Source: Candidatus Electrothrix rattekaaiensis
GTDB lineage: Bacteria; Desulfobacterota; Desulfobulbia; Desulfobulbales; Desulfobulbaceae
Assembly (NCBI GenBank): GCA_032595675.1
Contig: JAVQMD010000001.1
Location: forward strand, 248,001 to 312,000
Length of the DNA stretch: 64,000 nt
Reading direction: 5' to 3'
The notes beneath the pieces are model-generated. The model was not told the DNA's origin, did no database searches, and saw only the letters and a list, made by a program, of their open reading frames with translations. The translations under genes and the position numbers were made by a program. How positions within the stretch are numbered: the first letter of the stretch is position 1; every line of letters starts with the position of its first letter. Of this stretch, positions 19,082 through 28,006 are shown in pieces.

Positions 19082-20659
19082 ATGATTACCCTGCTAGATT
19101 ACGGTGCTGGTAATGTACGCTCAGTTGTCAATGCCCTTGAGAGCTTGGGCGAAACAGTGGTCAGGGTCAATTCGCCCGCTGATATTGAAAAAGCGGAGCG
19201 GCTGGTTTTTCCCGGAGTAGGCAACTACGGTGCCATGATGCACAGCCTGCGGGAGCAGCAGCTTATTGAGCCGCTTCTGCGGTATCTTCATGAAGACCGA
19301 CCATTTTTCGGGATCTGTGTCGCGCTTCAGGCCCTGTTCGAGTCCAGTGAAGAGGCACCGGAAGAGGTCGGGCTTGGCATTATTCCGGGGCGGGTGAAGC
19401 GGTTTGACACCGAGTTGGCGATTCCCCATATCGGCTGGAACGGGATTAAAGTTCATCAACCATCAAGGATCTTTCACGGTTTTTCCGGGCAGGAGAAACT
19501 GTATTTTGTCCATTCTTATCATGTGGAAACAGCCCATACTGCTGCTGTGTTGACCACCACGGATTATGGCTGTGAATTTGTCAGCTCCGTGCAGAAGGGC
19601 AATATCATTGCCACCCAGTTTCATCCGGAAAAAAGCGGCAAGGCTGGCTTGAAGTTGCTGGAGAATTTTTTGGACAGCAGTAGAGAGGCGATAATCCCCC
19701 AATCCTGCCCGGCAAAAACAGAGCTGGCCGAGCGCATCATTGCCTGCCTTGATGTCCGGTCCAATGATCAGGGCGATCTCGTGGTGACTAAGGGCGATCA
19801 GTATGATGTGCGGGAAGACGGGAATGTGCGCAACTTAGGTCTGCCAGTTGAACTTGCTCGCGATTATTACGAGCAGGGAGCGGATGAGATAACCTTTCTC
19901 AATATAACAGCCTTCCGTGATTTTCCGCTTGAGGATATGCCGATGATGGAGGTGTTGCAAAAAACCTCGGAAAAGGTCTTTGTTCCGCTGACCGTGGGTG
20001 GCGGGATTCGTGATTTCACCGACTGTAACGGCAAATTTTATTCGGCTCTTGAGGTTGCTTCAGAATATTTCCGTTCCGGGGCAGATAAGGTCTCTATTGG
20101 TTCCGATGCGGTGCTGATTGTTGAAGAGGTTATTAAGAGCGGCAAGGCCACCGGGCTGAGTTCTATTGAACAAATTGCCCGTGTCTATGGCAATCAGGCC
20201 GTGGTGATCTCTGTGGACCCGAGAAGGGTTTATGTGAAGCATCCCGATGACACCCCGCATCCGGTTATCGAAACAGAATTTTCCGGACAAAACGGCGAAG
20301 AATATTGCTGGTATCAATGTACGGTAAAAGGAGGCCGTGAAGGGCGCGACCTTGATGCGGTCACCTTGGCAAGGGTCTGTGAGCAGCTAGGTGCCGGAGA
20401 AATCCTCCTCAACTGTATTGATAAGGATGGAACCAATTCCGGGTTTGATCTGGAACTGATCAACGCGGTGAAAGAGGCCGTGACGATCCCGGTCATTGCC
20501 TCAAGCGGAGCCGGATGCCCGGAGCATTTTCTGGAGGTATTTACCAAAACAGATGCCGAGGCAGCCTTGGCCGCCGGAATTTTTCATCGGAAAGAGGTGC
20601 CTATCGGGCAGGTTAAACAATTTTTGCAGGATAATGAGGTGGAAATAAGACCCTGTTGA
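19082..20659 (+). CDS. hisHF: Bifunctional imidazole glycerol phosphate synthase, HisH-HisF fusion (eukaryote HIS7-like)
   Basis: 525 residues carrying both subunits in one chain. Residues 1-205 are the class I glutamine amidotransferase HisH: nucleophile Cys79 in FFGICVALQ and the His181/Glu183 pair in TQFHPEKSG. Residues about 213-525 are the HisF cyclase barrel, with catalytic Asp224 in ACLDVRSNDQGD and the second Asp in LLNCIDKDGTNSG. The enzyme makes imidazole glycerol phosphate and AICAR from PRFAR and glutamine, linking histidine and purine synthesis. Most bacteria encode HisH and HisF separately. This chain has the fused order and the characteristic inserts of yeast and plant HIS7 (VTKGDQYDVRE, LEVASEYFRSGADKVSIG, YCWYQCTVKGGREGRDL). 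Ribosome site AAGGTGG upstream. No other his gene is adjacent. Confidence 0.95.
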   Translation: MITLLDYGAGNVRSVVNALESLGETVVRVNSPADIEKAERLVFPGVGNYGAMMHSLREQQLIEPLLRYLHEDRPFFGICVALQALFESSEEAPEEVGLGIIPGRVKRFDTELAIPHIGWNGIKVHQPSRIFHGFSGQEKLYFVHSYHVETAHTAAVLTTTDYGCEFVSSVQKGNIIATQFHPEKSGKAGLKLLENFLDSSREAIIPQSCPAKTELAERIIACLDVRSNDQGDLVVTKGDQYDVREDGNVRNLGLPVELARDYYEQGADEITFLNITAFRDFPLEDMPMMEVLQKTSEKVFVPLTVGGGIRDFTDCNGKFYSALEVASEYFRSGADKVSIGSDAVLIVEEVIKSGKATGLSSIEQIARVYGNQAVVISVDPRRVYVKHPDDTPHPVIETEFSGQNGEEYCWYQCTVKGGREGRDLDAVTLARVCEQLGAGEILLNCIDKDGTNSGFDLELINAVKEAVTIPVIASSGAGCPEHFLEVFTKTDAEAALAAGIFHRKEVPIGQVKQFLQDNEVEIRPC

Positions 20660-20678
20660 AGAATTGATCAACAACAGG

Positions 20679-21962
20679 TTATTCCGCAGGCTCCTGTGCT
20701 GTTGTTTTTTTGTCGAAAGGGGGCGGAGGTGCTGAACCAGCTGTTTCCGGTGCAATAAAAATAGTACATTGGTTCTTCCCGCGCCCCTTGCTTGTGTAGA
20801 GTGCTTTATCTGCCATTTTCATGATCTGTGTCAGGTCTTGCCCATGTTCAGGGTAGCAGGCTATACCGCAGCTGACGGTTATGCTGAGGGTGTGTCCTTC
20901 GTAGTTCAGCGGGGCTTGAGCTATTTTGATTCGCATTCTCTCGGCAATTTCCCATGCTTTCTGGCAGGTGGTATCCGGGAGAAAGGCCACAAATTCATCG
21001 CCGCCAAATCTGGCTAGCATATCTTCTTCACGTAATTCCGAGCGCATGGTCTCTGAAATAGAGACGATCAACATGGTCCCAGCGTGATGTCCATGGAGGT
21101 CATTGACCGCCTTTAGGCTGTCTGCATCAATCATGAGCACAGAGAATTTTCCCGTTTTTGCCAGGATTCGTTGATACTCTCTTTGCATAAAAATCAGCAG
21201 CATCTTCATATTCCACAGGCCGGTCAGCTGATCAGTTCGCGATAACTGCCTTATTTTATCCTTTGTTCTGTCTGTTTCTTTGGAGATAAGGGTGACAAAG
21301 TAGGCAAGCATCCACAGGAGAAAAAGCTGGATAATCGGTCCAGAGAGATGCTCTGCGTGAAAAGTGACGGTAGATTCTGAAAGAAAAAAGCCTGTTTCGG
21401 CTGCACCGAGAACCAGATAACATGCAGTGACAAGAAGGGTACCCAGGAGGGTGGATAGGGTGCCCAAGGTTGTGCCTGCCAGTAGGACTATAACGAAATA
21501 AAGGGGCAACAACGGGCTTGATAAGGAGCCGGTTTCCCAGACAACAGCTGTAATAAAGAAGGTTATCCCCCACATGTTCAGGGAAAGCTTCCAGCGAGTT
21601 CCGTCATGGCTGCGCCACATATAATGAAGAACGCAAATGAAGACAGCAAATGTTGTCATGCTTGCATGCAGAACCGTAGGTTCAGGCACATGTACCCAAG
21701 GAAGGTTGGTACAGAGGAGGACAAGCACCAGCAGCAACCACTCAAGACCGGCTACGGAACTGCGATAGCCGATCAGCTCCTCTTTGTCGATTTCCTTATG
21801 TTCGTCTATGGGAATCTGACCAACCCGTTGACCATTGAGCAAGGAATAGATGGGGGAGCTCTTTTCATACGATACCGGCTTTTTATCAGTGGTATTTTCA
21901 AAGAAAAATCCTTTCCTTGACGATGTATGTTGACCCTTTTTGGGCGGGCTAACTCTGGTCAT
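20679..21962 (-). CDS. Membrane diguanylate cyclase (GGDEF)
   Basis: 427 residues. A polar N-terminus of about 70 residues is followed by roughly six hydrophobic helices (about residues 72-225) and a C-terminal GGDEF domain (about 240-405). The active-site motif is intact (RFGGDEFVAF), with DADSLKAVNDLHGHHAGTMLI upstream and SCGIACYPEHGQD after it, so it should make cyclic di-GMP from two GTP. No RxxD inhibitory site is obvious before the GGDEF motif. No recognised sensory family in the membrane part. The C-terminal 20 residues are Pro/Ala-rich. The gene is convergent with hisHF, 19 bases between stops. Confidence 0.92.
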   Translation of the reverse strand: MTRVSPPKKGQHTSSRKGFFFENTTDKKPVSYEKSSPIYSLLNGQRVGQIPIDEHKEIDKEELIGYRSSVAGLEWLLLVLVLLCTNLPWVHVPEPTVLHASMTTFAVFICVLHYMWRSHDGTRWKLSLNMWGITFFITAVVWETGSLSSPLLPLYFVIVLLAGTTLGTLSTLLGTLLVTACYLVLGAAETGFFLSESTVTFHAEHLSGPIIQLFLLWMLAYFVTLISKETDRTKDKIRQLSRTDQLTGLWNMKMLLIFMQREYQRILAKTGKFSVLMIDADSLKAVNDLHGHHAGTMLIVSISETMRSELREEDMLARFGGDEFVAFLPDTTCQKAWEIAERMRIKIAQAPLNYEGHTLSITVSCGIACYPEHGQDLTQIMKMADKALYTSKGRGKNQCTIFIAPETAGSAPPPPFDKKTTAQEPAE

Positions 21963-22438
21963 ACGTTGCTCGTCCTGTCTGTATAAGCTTGTGCGGGCAG
22001 GCAGATGTTTGAATGGACAGCTTGAAAACTATCAATGATTATAGACTAAAATATCATGTCACGCCCGTAAAAACAAGCTTGAATGAAAAACTGTCCTCAA
22101 TGTCAATTTGTTGTTGAAAAAGCTCTTATTCTCATGGAGGCCAGTGCCAACCCTCCGCATAAGTCTATGCAGGAATGGGAGTTCTTGCCCGGTTATTGAG
22201 TGAAGTTGTATTTTGTTGAGAGTGTTTAGTTCTATATTAGAGCCTTTGCAAAATGATGGCAATATGAAGGCAAAGTTAAGAAATGAAAGGATAAATCTCT
22301 ACGAAATAAAAATATTATTCTTTTTTTCATTTGCCCATATCTTTTTTTGATTCCTTTTGAATCATACTTGATTTTCGTAAAAAATCCTTGTAAAAGATGT
22401 TGACAGGAAGGAAAGTTTGCTGTGCCTAACATTTTACC
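21963..22438. other. Intergenic region upstream of the feo genes
   Basis: 476 bases. I see no convincing gene on either strand. The region is AT-rich towards the right and should contain the promoters of the diguanylate cyclase (minus) and of the feo operon (plus). I looked for a Fur box (GATAATGATAATCATTATC-like) and found none that I would defend. Confidence 0.5.
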
Positions 22439-22453
22439 GTGAAGAGAAATGTC

Positions 22454-22762
22454 ATGAGACAAAAACGCAATATATTCTCCTGTTGTCTGCGGAGCATAAA
22501 ACAGCGGCGGATACAGTCTCCAGAAGAGGTTCGTCCGTTGTCGGAATGTTGCGGTTGTAGCAGGGTGAGAGTGTGCAGAATCAGCGGCGACCGCAGTGCT
22601 TGCGGTAGGATGGCCTCTCTCGGCGTATTACCGGGAACTGTGCTGGAGCTACTCTGTCCTGTACGGGGACGAGGGCGAAAGCAGTGTATGGTGAGAATTA
22701 ACGGCGGGACTCTGAGTCTGGATGCGTTAACCGCGCAAAATATTTTGGTGTGCCCAGCCTGA
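22454..22762 (+). CDS. feoA: FeoA-domain protein (first copy)
   Basis: About 102 residues from ATG 22454; GTG 22439 in the same frame is an alternative. The C-terminal 65 residues fit the SH3-like FeoA fold: CRISGDRSACGRMASLGVLPGT, then a VRINGGTLSLDALTAQNILV end. The N-terminal 35 residues are Arg/Cys-rich (FSCCLRSIKQRR, ECCGCSRV), which is longer and more basic than usual. FeoA proteins act at the cytoplasmic side of the FeoB ferrous-iron transporter. It heads the run feoA, Cys-rich peptide, feoA, feoB. Confidence 0.8.
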   Translation: MRQKRNIFSCCLRSIKQRRIQSPEEVRPLSECCGCSRVRVCRISGDRSACGRMASLGVLPGTVLELLCPVRGRGRKQCMVRINGGTLSLDALTAQNILVCPA

Positions 22763-22822
22763 CAGCTTTTTTTTGCAATTTTTTTAGCCAAAGCTAAATA
22801 ATTTTCTTTGAAGGAAGAAAGT

Positions 22823-23011
22823 ATGCAGAACCTTATTGTCGTTCTTGTTGTCCTTGCGGTCTGTTTCTTTGTCGGGAGATCCCTGTTTCGTTCCTATCGG
22901 TCAGGAACGTGCTCCTGCTCAGGAGGGTGCTCCGGTTGCGGGGGAGATTCAGGGCCAGCATGTTTACCTCAGAGTGAACAGGCGAACAGAAAGGGGAACA
23001 GGAATAAATGA
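22823..23011 (+). CDS. FeoB-associated Cys-rich membrane peptide
   Basis: 62 residues from ATG 22823, with GAAGGAAG just upstream. One N-terminal membrane helix (LIVVLVVLAVCFFVGRSLF, residues 4-22) is followed by a cytoplasmic-side cysteine cluster, CSCSGGCSGCGG. This matches the small FeoB-associated Cys-rich family commonly encoded beside feoB; its exact role is unknown, perhaps iron hand-over or redox sensing. Its TGA overlaps the start of the second feoA (ATGA at 23008-23011), implying translational coupling. Confidence 0.85.
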   Translation: MQNLIVVLVVLAVCFFVGRSLFRSYRSGTCSCSGGCSGCGGDSGPACLPQSEQANRKGNRNK

Positions 23012-23262
23012 ATTTACGAAAAATGCAGACCGGACAATCCGGTCTTATCGCCTCTGTGAAGGTAGGCGGTAGTCTTGGCCTGCGGATGAGAGAAATGGGG
23101 CTTGTGCCGGGTACAGAAATTACGGTGACAGGGCGTGCTCCGTTATACGATCCTGTAAAGCTTCGTCTTCATGGACAGACCTTGACTTTGCGAAATAGCG
23201 AGGCCGATTATATTGAAGTGGATATTGCAGGGAAAAATGATTCTGCCGAGGGGAAGGTTTGA
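23008..23262 (+). CDS. feoA: FeoA ferrous-iron transport accessory protein (second copy)
   Basis: 84 residues, the common FeoA length. SH3-like fold with GQSGLIASVKVGGSLGLRMR, EMGLVPGTEITVTGRAPLYDP and a final LTLRNSEADYIEV. Binds the GTPase side of FeoB and tunes transport. It overlaps the preceding gene by four bases and feoB by one base (TGATG at 23260-23264), so all three are probably translated as a unit. Confidence 0.93.
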   Translation: MNLRKMQTGQSGLIASVKVGGSLGLRMREMGLVPGTEITVTGRAPLYDPVKLRLHGQTLTLRNSEADYIEVDIAGKNDSAEGKV

Positions 23263-25445
23263 TGGTTGATGCTGTCCATGTTGCTCTTGCTGGCAATCCC
23301 AATGCTGGCAAGACGACTCTCTTTAATTATCTTACTGGAGCGCATCAGCATGTGGGGAATTACCCCGGTGTTACGGTTGAAAAAAAGGAAGGAATTTACC
23401 TCCATAAAGGGCAGGATGTCCGGATTGTTGATTTACCCGGAACCTATTCCCTGACCGCTTATTCTGTGGAAGAGCTGGTGGCTCGTGATTATCTGGTGAA
23501 TGAGCAGCCAGATGTGGTGGTTAATGTTGTTGATGCCTCCAATCTGGAGCGTAATTTGTACCTGAGCTGCCAATTTCTCGAACTGGGCGTGCCCTTGGTT
23601 ATTGCGCTCAATATGATTGATGTCGCGGAAAAGCGTGGTATTCGCATTGATACGGAGAAGCTGAGCGAGTTGGCCGGGGTTCCGGTTATTCCTATTATCG
23701 CTCGCACCGGAAAAGGCGTGGAGGAGCTCCTGGAGACTGTTCAAACGGTCAGCCGTGCAGATGCCCAGCCGCAAACCCTGATTCGTTACGGGGCAGATAT
23801 TGATGAGGTGCTCAGGGGGATACTTCCTCTTATTAAAGAACATAAAATTCTTGCAGGGGTTTATCCCGCATCGTGGACTGCTTTAAAAATTTTGGAAAAT
23901 GACGAGCAGGTCGTGGCCAAGGTCATGCTGGAAAACATGGCTATTGGGCAGCAGCTCGTTGAGCGAAGCGAGGTCTTGGCTCGGCATCTCCAGGATACCC
24001 TAGAAGCCTATCCAGAAACGGTTATTGCGGATCATCGCTATGGTTTTGTCCGTTCTATTCTCCGGCAGGGAGAGGTTACACGGGTAACAGAGCAAGACAG
24101 GTTGTATGCATCGGATCAGATCGATAAGGTCGTGACCAACAGGGTGGCCGGGCCATTGCTGATGGCTGCAATCTTGTTGGGCTTGTACAGTTTCACCTTT
24201 AACTGGTCTGGTTTTTTGGTTGACGGGTTGGGCATGTTTTTTGAATTGCTCGGTAACCTGACGGAAACTCTCTTGCCAGACGGGCCGGTTAAATCCATGA
24301 TCATTTCCGGGGTGATTGACGGCGTGGGTGGCGTGCTCGGTTTTGTGCCGATTATCATGTTTATGTTTTTTGGGATCGCCGTGCTGGAGGACTCAGGTTA
24401 TTTGGCCCGGGTTGCCTTTATGATGGACAGAATTTTTCATTTTTTCGGGCTGCACGGATCCTCTGTTATGCCCTTTATTATTTCTGGCGGTATTGCAGGC
24501 GGCTGTGCTGTTCCCGGCGTGCTGGCCGCGAGAACCTTACGCTCACCCAAGGAGCGGCTGGCTACACTGCTGACTGTGCCGTTTATGAACTGCGGTGCCA
24601 AGTTGCCGGTCCTAACTCTTATTATTGCTGCTTTTTTCCCAGATCATCAGGCAGGATATATGTTTCTGGCAACACTCGTTGCTTGGCTGGTAGCCCTGAT
24701 GGCGGCAAAATTTTTGAGAATGACCCTGCTGAGAGGGGAGTCCACGCCCTTTGTTATGGAATTACCTCCCTACCGGGTGCCCACCGGCAAGGGATTATTA
24801 ATTCATACCTGGGAGCGAACCTGGCAGTATGTTAAAAAAGCAGGCACGGTGATTCTGGGGATTTCCATTCTGCTGTGGGCCATGATGACGTATCCCGGCC
24901 TGCCCTCAGATAAGGTCGCTGCATTTGAAGCCATGCGTCAGCAGGCTACCGCTTTCGGTTCTGCTGACGGAACTGTTGCAGGAGCTCCTGGTGAAGCTCC
25001 TGCACTCCTGCGAATCGATCAACTGGAAGCCGAGGCCGGGTTACGCTATTCCATAGCTGGGCGTATCGGTAGAGCCTTGGAGCCTATCAGTCGTTTTGCT
25101 GGCTTTGACTGGCGAACCAATATCGCTCTGGTGGGTGGCTTCGCGGCCAAGGAGGTCATTGTCTCCACTTTGGGTACAGCCTATTCCCTTGGCGAAGTGG
25201 ACCCGGAAAACACGACCTCGTTAAAAGAGAGGCTGGCCGGAGACAGGCATTGGAATCCCATTGCAGCTCTAGCCTTTCTTGCCTTTATTATGTTTTATTC
25301 CCCCTGTTTTGTCACCGTGATTGCTATTGCCAAGGAGGCGGGATCATGGAAATGGGCCTTTTTCTCTATGGGATTTAACACCATTTTTTCTTTCAGTATG
25401 GCGGTAGGGATTTTTCAGCTAGGGACCTTGCTCGGGCTAGGGTGA
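23262..25445 (+). CDS. feoB: FeoB ferrous iron transporter
   Basis: 727 residues from ATG 23262. The N-terminal G domain shows G1 GNPNAGKTTLFN, a switch I HVGNYPGVTVEKK segment, G3 DLPGTYSL and G4 NMID. A helical spacer follows to about residue 275, then the polytopic membrane part with two Gate-like halves (VMPFIISGGIAGGCAVPGV with its conserved Cys, and a second one near residue 610-720). Imports Fe2+ across the inner membrane, important for an anaerobe rich in iron-sulfur and radical SAM proteins. The frame opens at TTG 23259, but ATG 23262 overlapping the feoA stop is the likelier start. Confidence 0.97.
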   Translation: MVDAVHVALAGNPNAGKTTLFNYLTGAHQHVGNYPGVTVEKKEGIYLHKGQDVRIVDLPGTYSLTAYSVEELVARDYLVNEQPDVVVNVVDASNLERNLYLSCQFLELGVPLVIALNMIDVAEKRGIRIDTEKLSELAGVPVIPIIARTGKGVEELLETVQTVSRADAQPQTLIRYGADIDEVLRGILPLIKEHKILAGVYPASWTALKILENDEQVVAKVMLENMAIGQQLVERSEVLARHLQDTLEAYPETVIADHRYGFVRSILRQGEVTRVTEQDRLYASDQIDKVVTNRVAGPLLMAAILLGLYSFTFNWSGFLVDGLGMFFELLGNLTETLLPDGPVKSMIISGVIDGVGGVLGFVPIIMFMFFGIAVLEDSGYLARVAFMMDRIFHFFGLHGSSVMPFIISGGIAGGCAVPGVLAARTLRSPKERLATLLTVPFMNCGAKLPVLTLIIAAFFPDHQAGYMFLATLVAWLVALMAAKFLRMTLLRGESTPFVMELPPYRVPTGKGLLIHTWERTWQYVKKAGTVILGISILLWAMMTYPGLPSDKVAAFEAMRQQATAFGSADGTVAGAPGEAPALLRIDQLEAEAGLRYSIAGRIGRALEPISRFAGFDWRTNIALVGGFAAKEVIVSTLGTAYSLGEVDPENTTSLKERLAGDRHWNPIAALAFLAFIMFYSPCFVTVIAIAKEAGSWKWAFFSMGFNTIFSFSMAVGIFQLGTLLGLG

Positions 25446-25564
25446 GGGCAGGACGGACGATGTGTGCAATGAATTCGGTGATCCGAGCTATGCGGAATCC
25501 TGGGTTTAGAGTATAGTGTACGTATGGGGAAATGTCTCGAATGGGCAGGAGTTAGGAGGTATTG

Positions 25565-25586
25565 GCCCGGCGCAAATGCACCGGGC
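25565..25586. terminator. Hairpin between convergent feoB and RNase E/G genes
   Basis: GCCCGGCGCA (25565-25574) pairs with TGCACCGGGC (25577-25586), one wobble, loop AA. It lies between two convergent stops and could serve either strand, but no T-tract follows on either side, so it may instead be a REP-like element. Confidence 0.45.
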
Positions 25587-25604
25587 GCGTGTTATTAGAG
25601 CCTC

Positions 25605-27923
25605 TCAGGAAAGAAACCGAATATTATTCTCGCTCGGTTTCATCTCCGGGCTGGGAAGGATGAGGATGCTTGCCTGATGCTTATTCTCCAGCTCCATGAG
25701 CTCGGCCCGTTTTTTGTTGAGCAGGTATTGCCCGACCTCAAGAGGCAGGTTGGCCTCCACCCGTTGGATTTTTTTGCGCGTCACCCCGGTTTGGATACGC
25801 CGGAGATAGTAGAGGGCCAAGGTCTCCACGGATCGAACCACCCCACGTCCTTCGCAATGTTCGCAAAGACGGTAACTCCCTTTTTCAATGGGAGCACCCA
25901 TTTTTTGGCGGGAGATCTGCATCAGGCCGAAGCGGGAGATCCGGCTGATATCAACTTTAGCCTTATCTCGCTTCATAGCATTTTTAACCTGTCGTTCCAC
26001 CTCTCTGATATTGCCCTTGCTGCGCATATCAATGAAATCCACCACAATCAAACCACCCAGATCCCGCAGGCGTAACTGGCGAGCCAGTTCCTCAGCCGCC
26101 TCCATGTTGGCCAGAAAGATGGATTTTTCAAAATCACCTTTCTGTGAGGTCCGACCGGAGTTGACATCAATGGCCACCAGTGCCTCGGTGGGATCAATCA
26201 CAATGGAGCCGCCCGAAGGCAGTTGTACTTGGGGTTGGTAGATGGATTCAATCTGTTCTTCAATATTGTTCTGATTGAAGATCGGTTTTGATCCCCGATG
26301 TAACCTGACCAGGACCTTTTTTTGGCGGGGAGGGAGCATGTCAACGAATTTTGCCACCTGATTATAGGAATCCTCGGTATCAACAATGATTTCTTGGATG
26401 TCCTGGGTAAAATGATCCCGGAGGAAACGATGGACCGTGTCCTGATCCTCATAGACCAAGGCCGGAGCCGGAGAGGTCTGGCCTCGTTTCTTGATTTCCG
26501 TCCACAGCCCGGTCAGGTAGCGCAGATCCTGTTGCAGGGCGGTCTTGGTGATTTCAGCACTGGCGGTACGGACGATATAGCCGATGCCCTCGGGAATGTT
26601 AAAGTCGGACATAATCTCGCGCAACCGACTTCGCCGCTGTTCCCCGGAGATTTTCCGGGAGATGCCCGCACTGTCGCTGCCTGGCATAAGCACTAGGCAA
26701 CGTCCAGGTAGGGAAAGAAAGGTCGTCATATTGGCACCTTTATTGCCTGTGACCTCCTTGACCACCTGGACCAGGACTTCCTGCCCACGTTTGATCACAT
26801 CTTCGATTTTGAGCTTTTTCCACTGCTGTTGGTTGATCAGCTTACGGCTTTGTTCGCTGAGATCCTGTCGATAATACTCCGGATGGATGTCGGTAAAGGG
26901 TAGGAAGCCGTTACGGCCTGTGCCGATTTCCACAAAGGCAGCCTGTAGGTTGGCTTCGATAGAGACGATACGACCCTTGTAAATATTATTCTTGGTTCGC
27001 TCGCGCACCACCGTGTTGACGTGAAAGGACTCCAGACGACCATCTTCCACTTGGGCGATACGGCATTCTTCAGGTTCTTCCGCATTGATCAACAGTCGGA
27101 CCTTTTGTTTTTTCTGCGGTTCCTTCCCGCTCTCCTCTTCAGTGTCCTCTATGAGATCATCTTCTTCAGAGTAATCGCTTTTTGTTGTCTGGGCGGGTGA
27201 GGCACTCTGTTTTTTTCGGTTATTATTTCTTGGTTTCGAGGGCCTGCTTTTCGGTGTGACTTCCCGAGCGTCGTCCTTTTGACTGTCCTTTTGTGCGTCG
27301 CCTTGTATCTCAGATTCCTGCTTGGCTGCTTCCTTTTCTCCTGTTTCTGCTGTTTCCTGCTGGGCAGAACTCGGCTTTTTCCCCCGTCTGCGAGGTCTAC
27401 GCGAGGGTTTTTTCTTTTCCTGAACTGCGGCGGACTCGGCTTGTTCCGGTGACGTTGTCTGTGGCTTTGTCTGCTGAGCAGGGGTTGTCTTCTCCGCTGC
27501 TATTTTCTCTGGTGCTGTTCCCTGTAGTTCCTTTACAGGGGGCTGTTGCTTTGCCTGGGCTGGTGCCTGCTTGGTCGGAAGCTGTTGTTTGCCCCGAGGG
27601 GACGGCGTTGCTTGTTCGGCTTTCTCAGCCTGATCAGGCTGTTGGCTCTTGGCTGGTCGCGGTTTTCTAGGAGTTACCGGTTTAACTGCTACCTGCTTTG
27701 TTTTTACAGGAGTGGCCTTTGTCGGTTTCGTTTCTATCGCTTTTGGTTCTGACGACTTAGCTTCTGTCGGTTTGACTTCTGCCACTTTTACCTGATCATT
27801 TCCTTGATCATTTTTCTCAGCCTTTTTCTTCTTGAAACTTTTCCACCAGGCACCGGTGCTTACCTTGCGTATTTTTGGTGTTTCTTGCGGTTCCTTGGTC
27901 TCTTTTTCTGTTTTATTGGTCAT
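25605..27923 (-). CDS. rng: Ribonuclease E/G family protein with long N-terminal disordered extension
   Basis: 772 residues. Residues 1 to about 270 are low complexity, rich in Lys, Pro, Gln, Glu and Arg (for example RRPRRRGKKPSS). The catalytic part follows: an S1 domain (VVRERTKNNIYKGRIVSIEA, ending LPFTDIHPEYYRQ), an RNase H-like subdomain, the DNase I-like core with VAIDVNSGRTSQKGD and LGGLIVVDFIDM (metal-binding Asp residues), and the zinc-link CEHCEGRG. These enzymes cut single-stranded, AU-rich RNA from 5'-monophosphate ends and mature rRNA. E. coli RNase E carries its disordered scaffold at the C-terminus; here it is at the N-terminus, and the chain ends soon after the zinc link, as in RNase G. 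The symbol is therefore approximate. Confidence 0.9.
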   Translation of the reverse strand: MTNKTEKETKEPQETPKIRKVSTGAWWKSFKKKKAEKNDQGNDQVKVAEVKPTEAKSSEPKAIETKPTKATPVKTKQVAVKPVTPRKPRPAKSQQPDQAEKAEQATPSPRGKQQLPTKQAPAQAKQQPPVKELQGTAPEKIAAEKTTPAQQTKPQTTSPEQAESAAVQEKKKPSRRPRRRGKKPSSAQQETAETGEKEAAKQESEIQGDAQKDSQKDDAREVTPKSRPSKPRNNNRKKQSASPAQTTKSDYSEEDDLIEDTEEESGKEPQKKQKVRLLINAEEPEECRIAQVEDGRLESFHVNTVVRERTKNNIYKGRIVSIEANLQAAFVEIGTGRNGFLPFTDIHPEYYRQDLSEQSRKLINQQQWKKLKIEDVIKRGQEVLVQVVKEVTGNKGANMTTFLSLPGRCLVLMPGSDSAGISRKISGEQRRSRLREIMSDFNIPEGIGYIVRTASAEITKTALQQDLRYLTGLWTEIKKRGQTSPAPALVYEDQDTVHRFLRDHFTQDIQEIIVDTEDSYNQVAKFVDMLPPRQKKVLVRLHRGSKPIFNQNNIEEQIESIYQPQVQLPSGGSIVIDPTEALVAIDVNSGRTSQKGDFEKSIFLANMEAAEELARQLRLRDLGGLIVVDFIDMRSKGNIREVERQVKNAMKRDKAKVDISRISRFGLMQISRQKMGAPIEKGSYRLCEHCEGRGVVRSVETLALYYLRRIQTGVTRKKIQRVEANLPLEVGQYLLNKKRAELMELENKHQASILILPSPEMKPSENNIRFLS

Positions 27924-28006
27924 AGTGCTTGTCCTACTCTAAGATAAACAATATAAGCTCCCGCTTTTGGGTACAGTTGCCTTGGGACGGACATGTGGAG
28001 GTGCAT

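Noticed and set aside
22263-22438. Fur box upstream of feo
   Set aside because: I found AT-rich sequence but no inverted GATAAT-type repeat that I would defend by eye.
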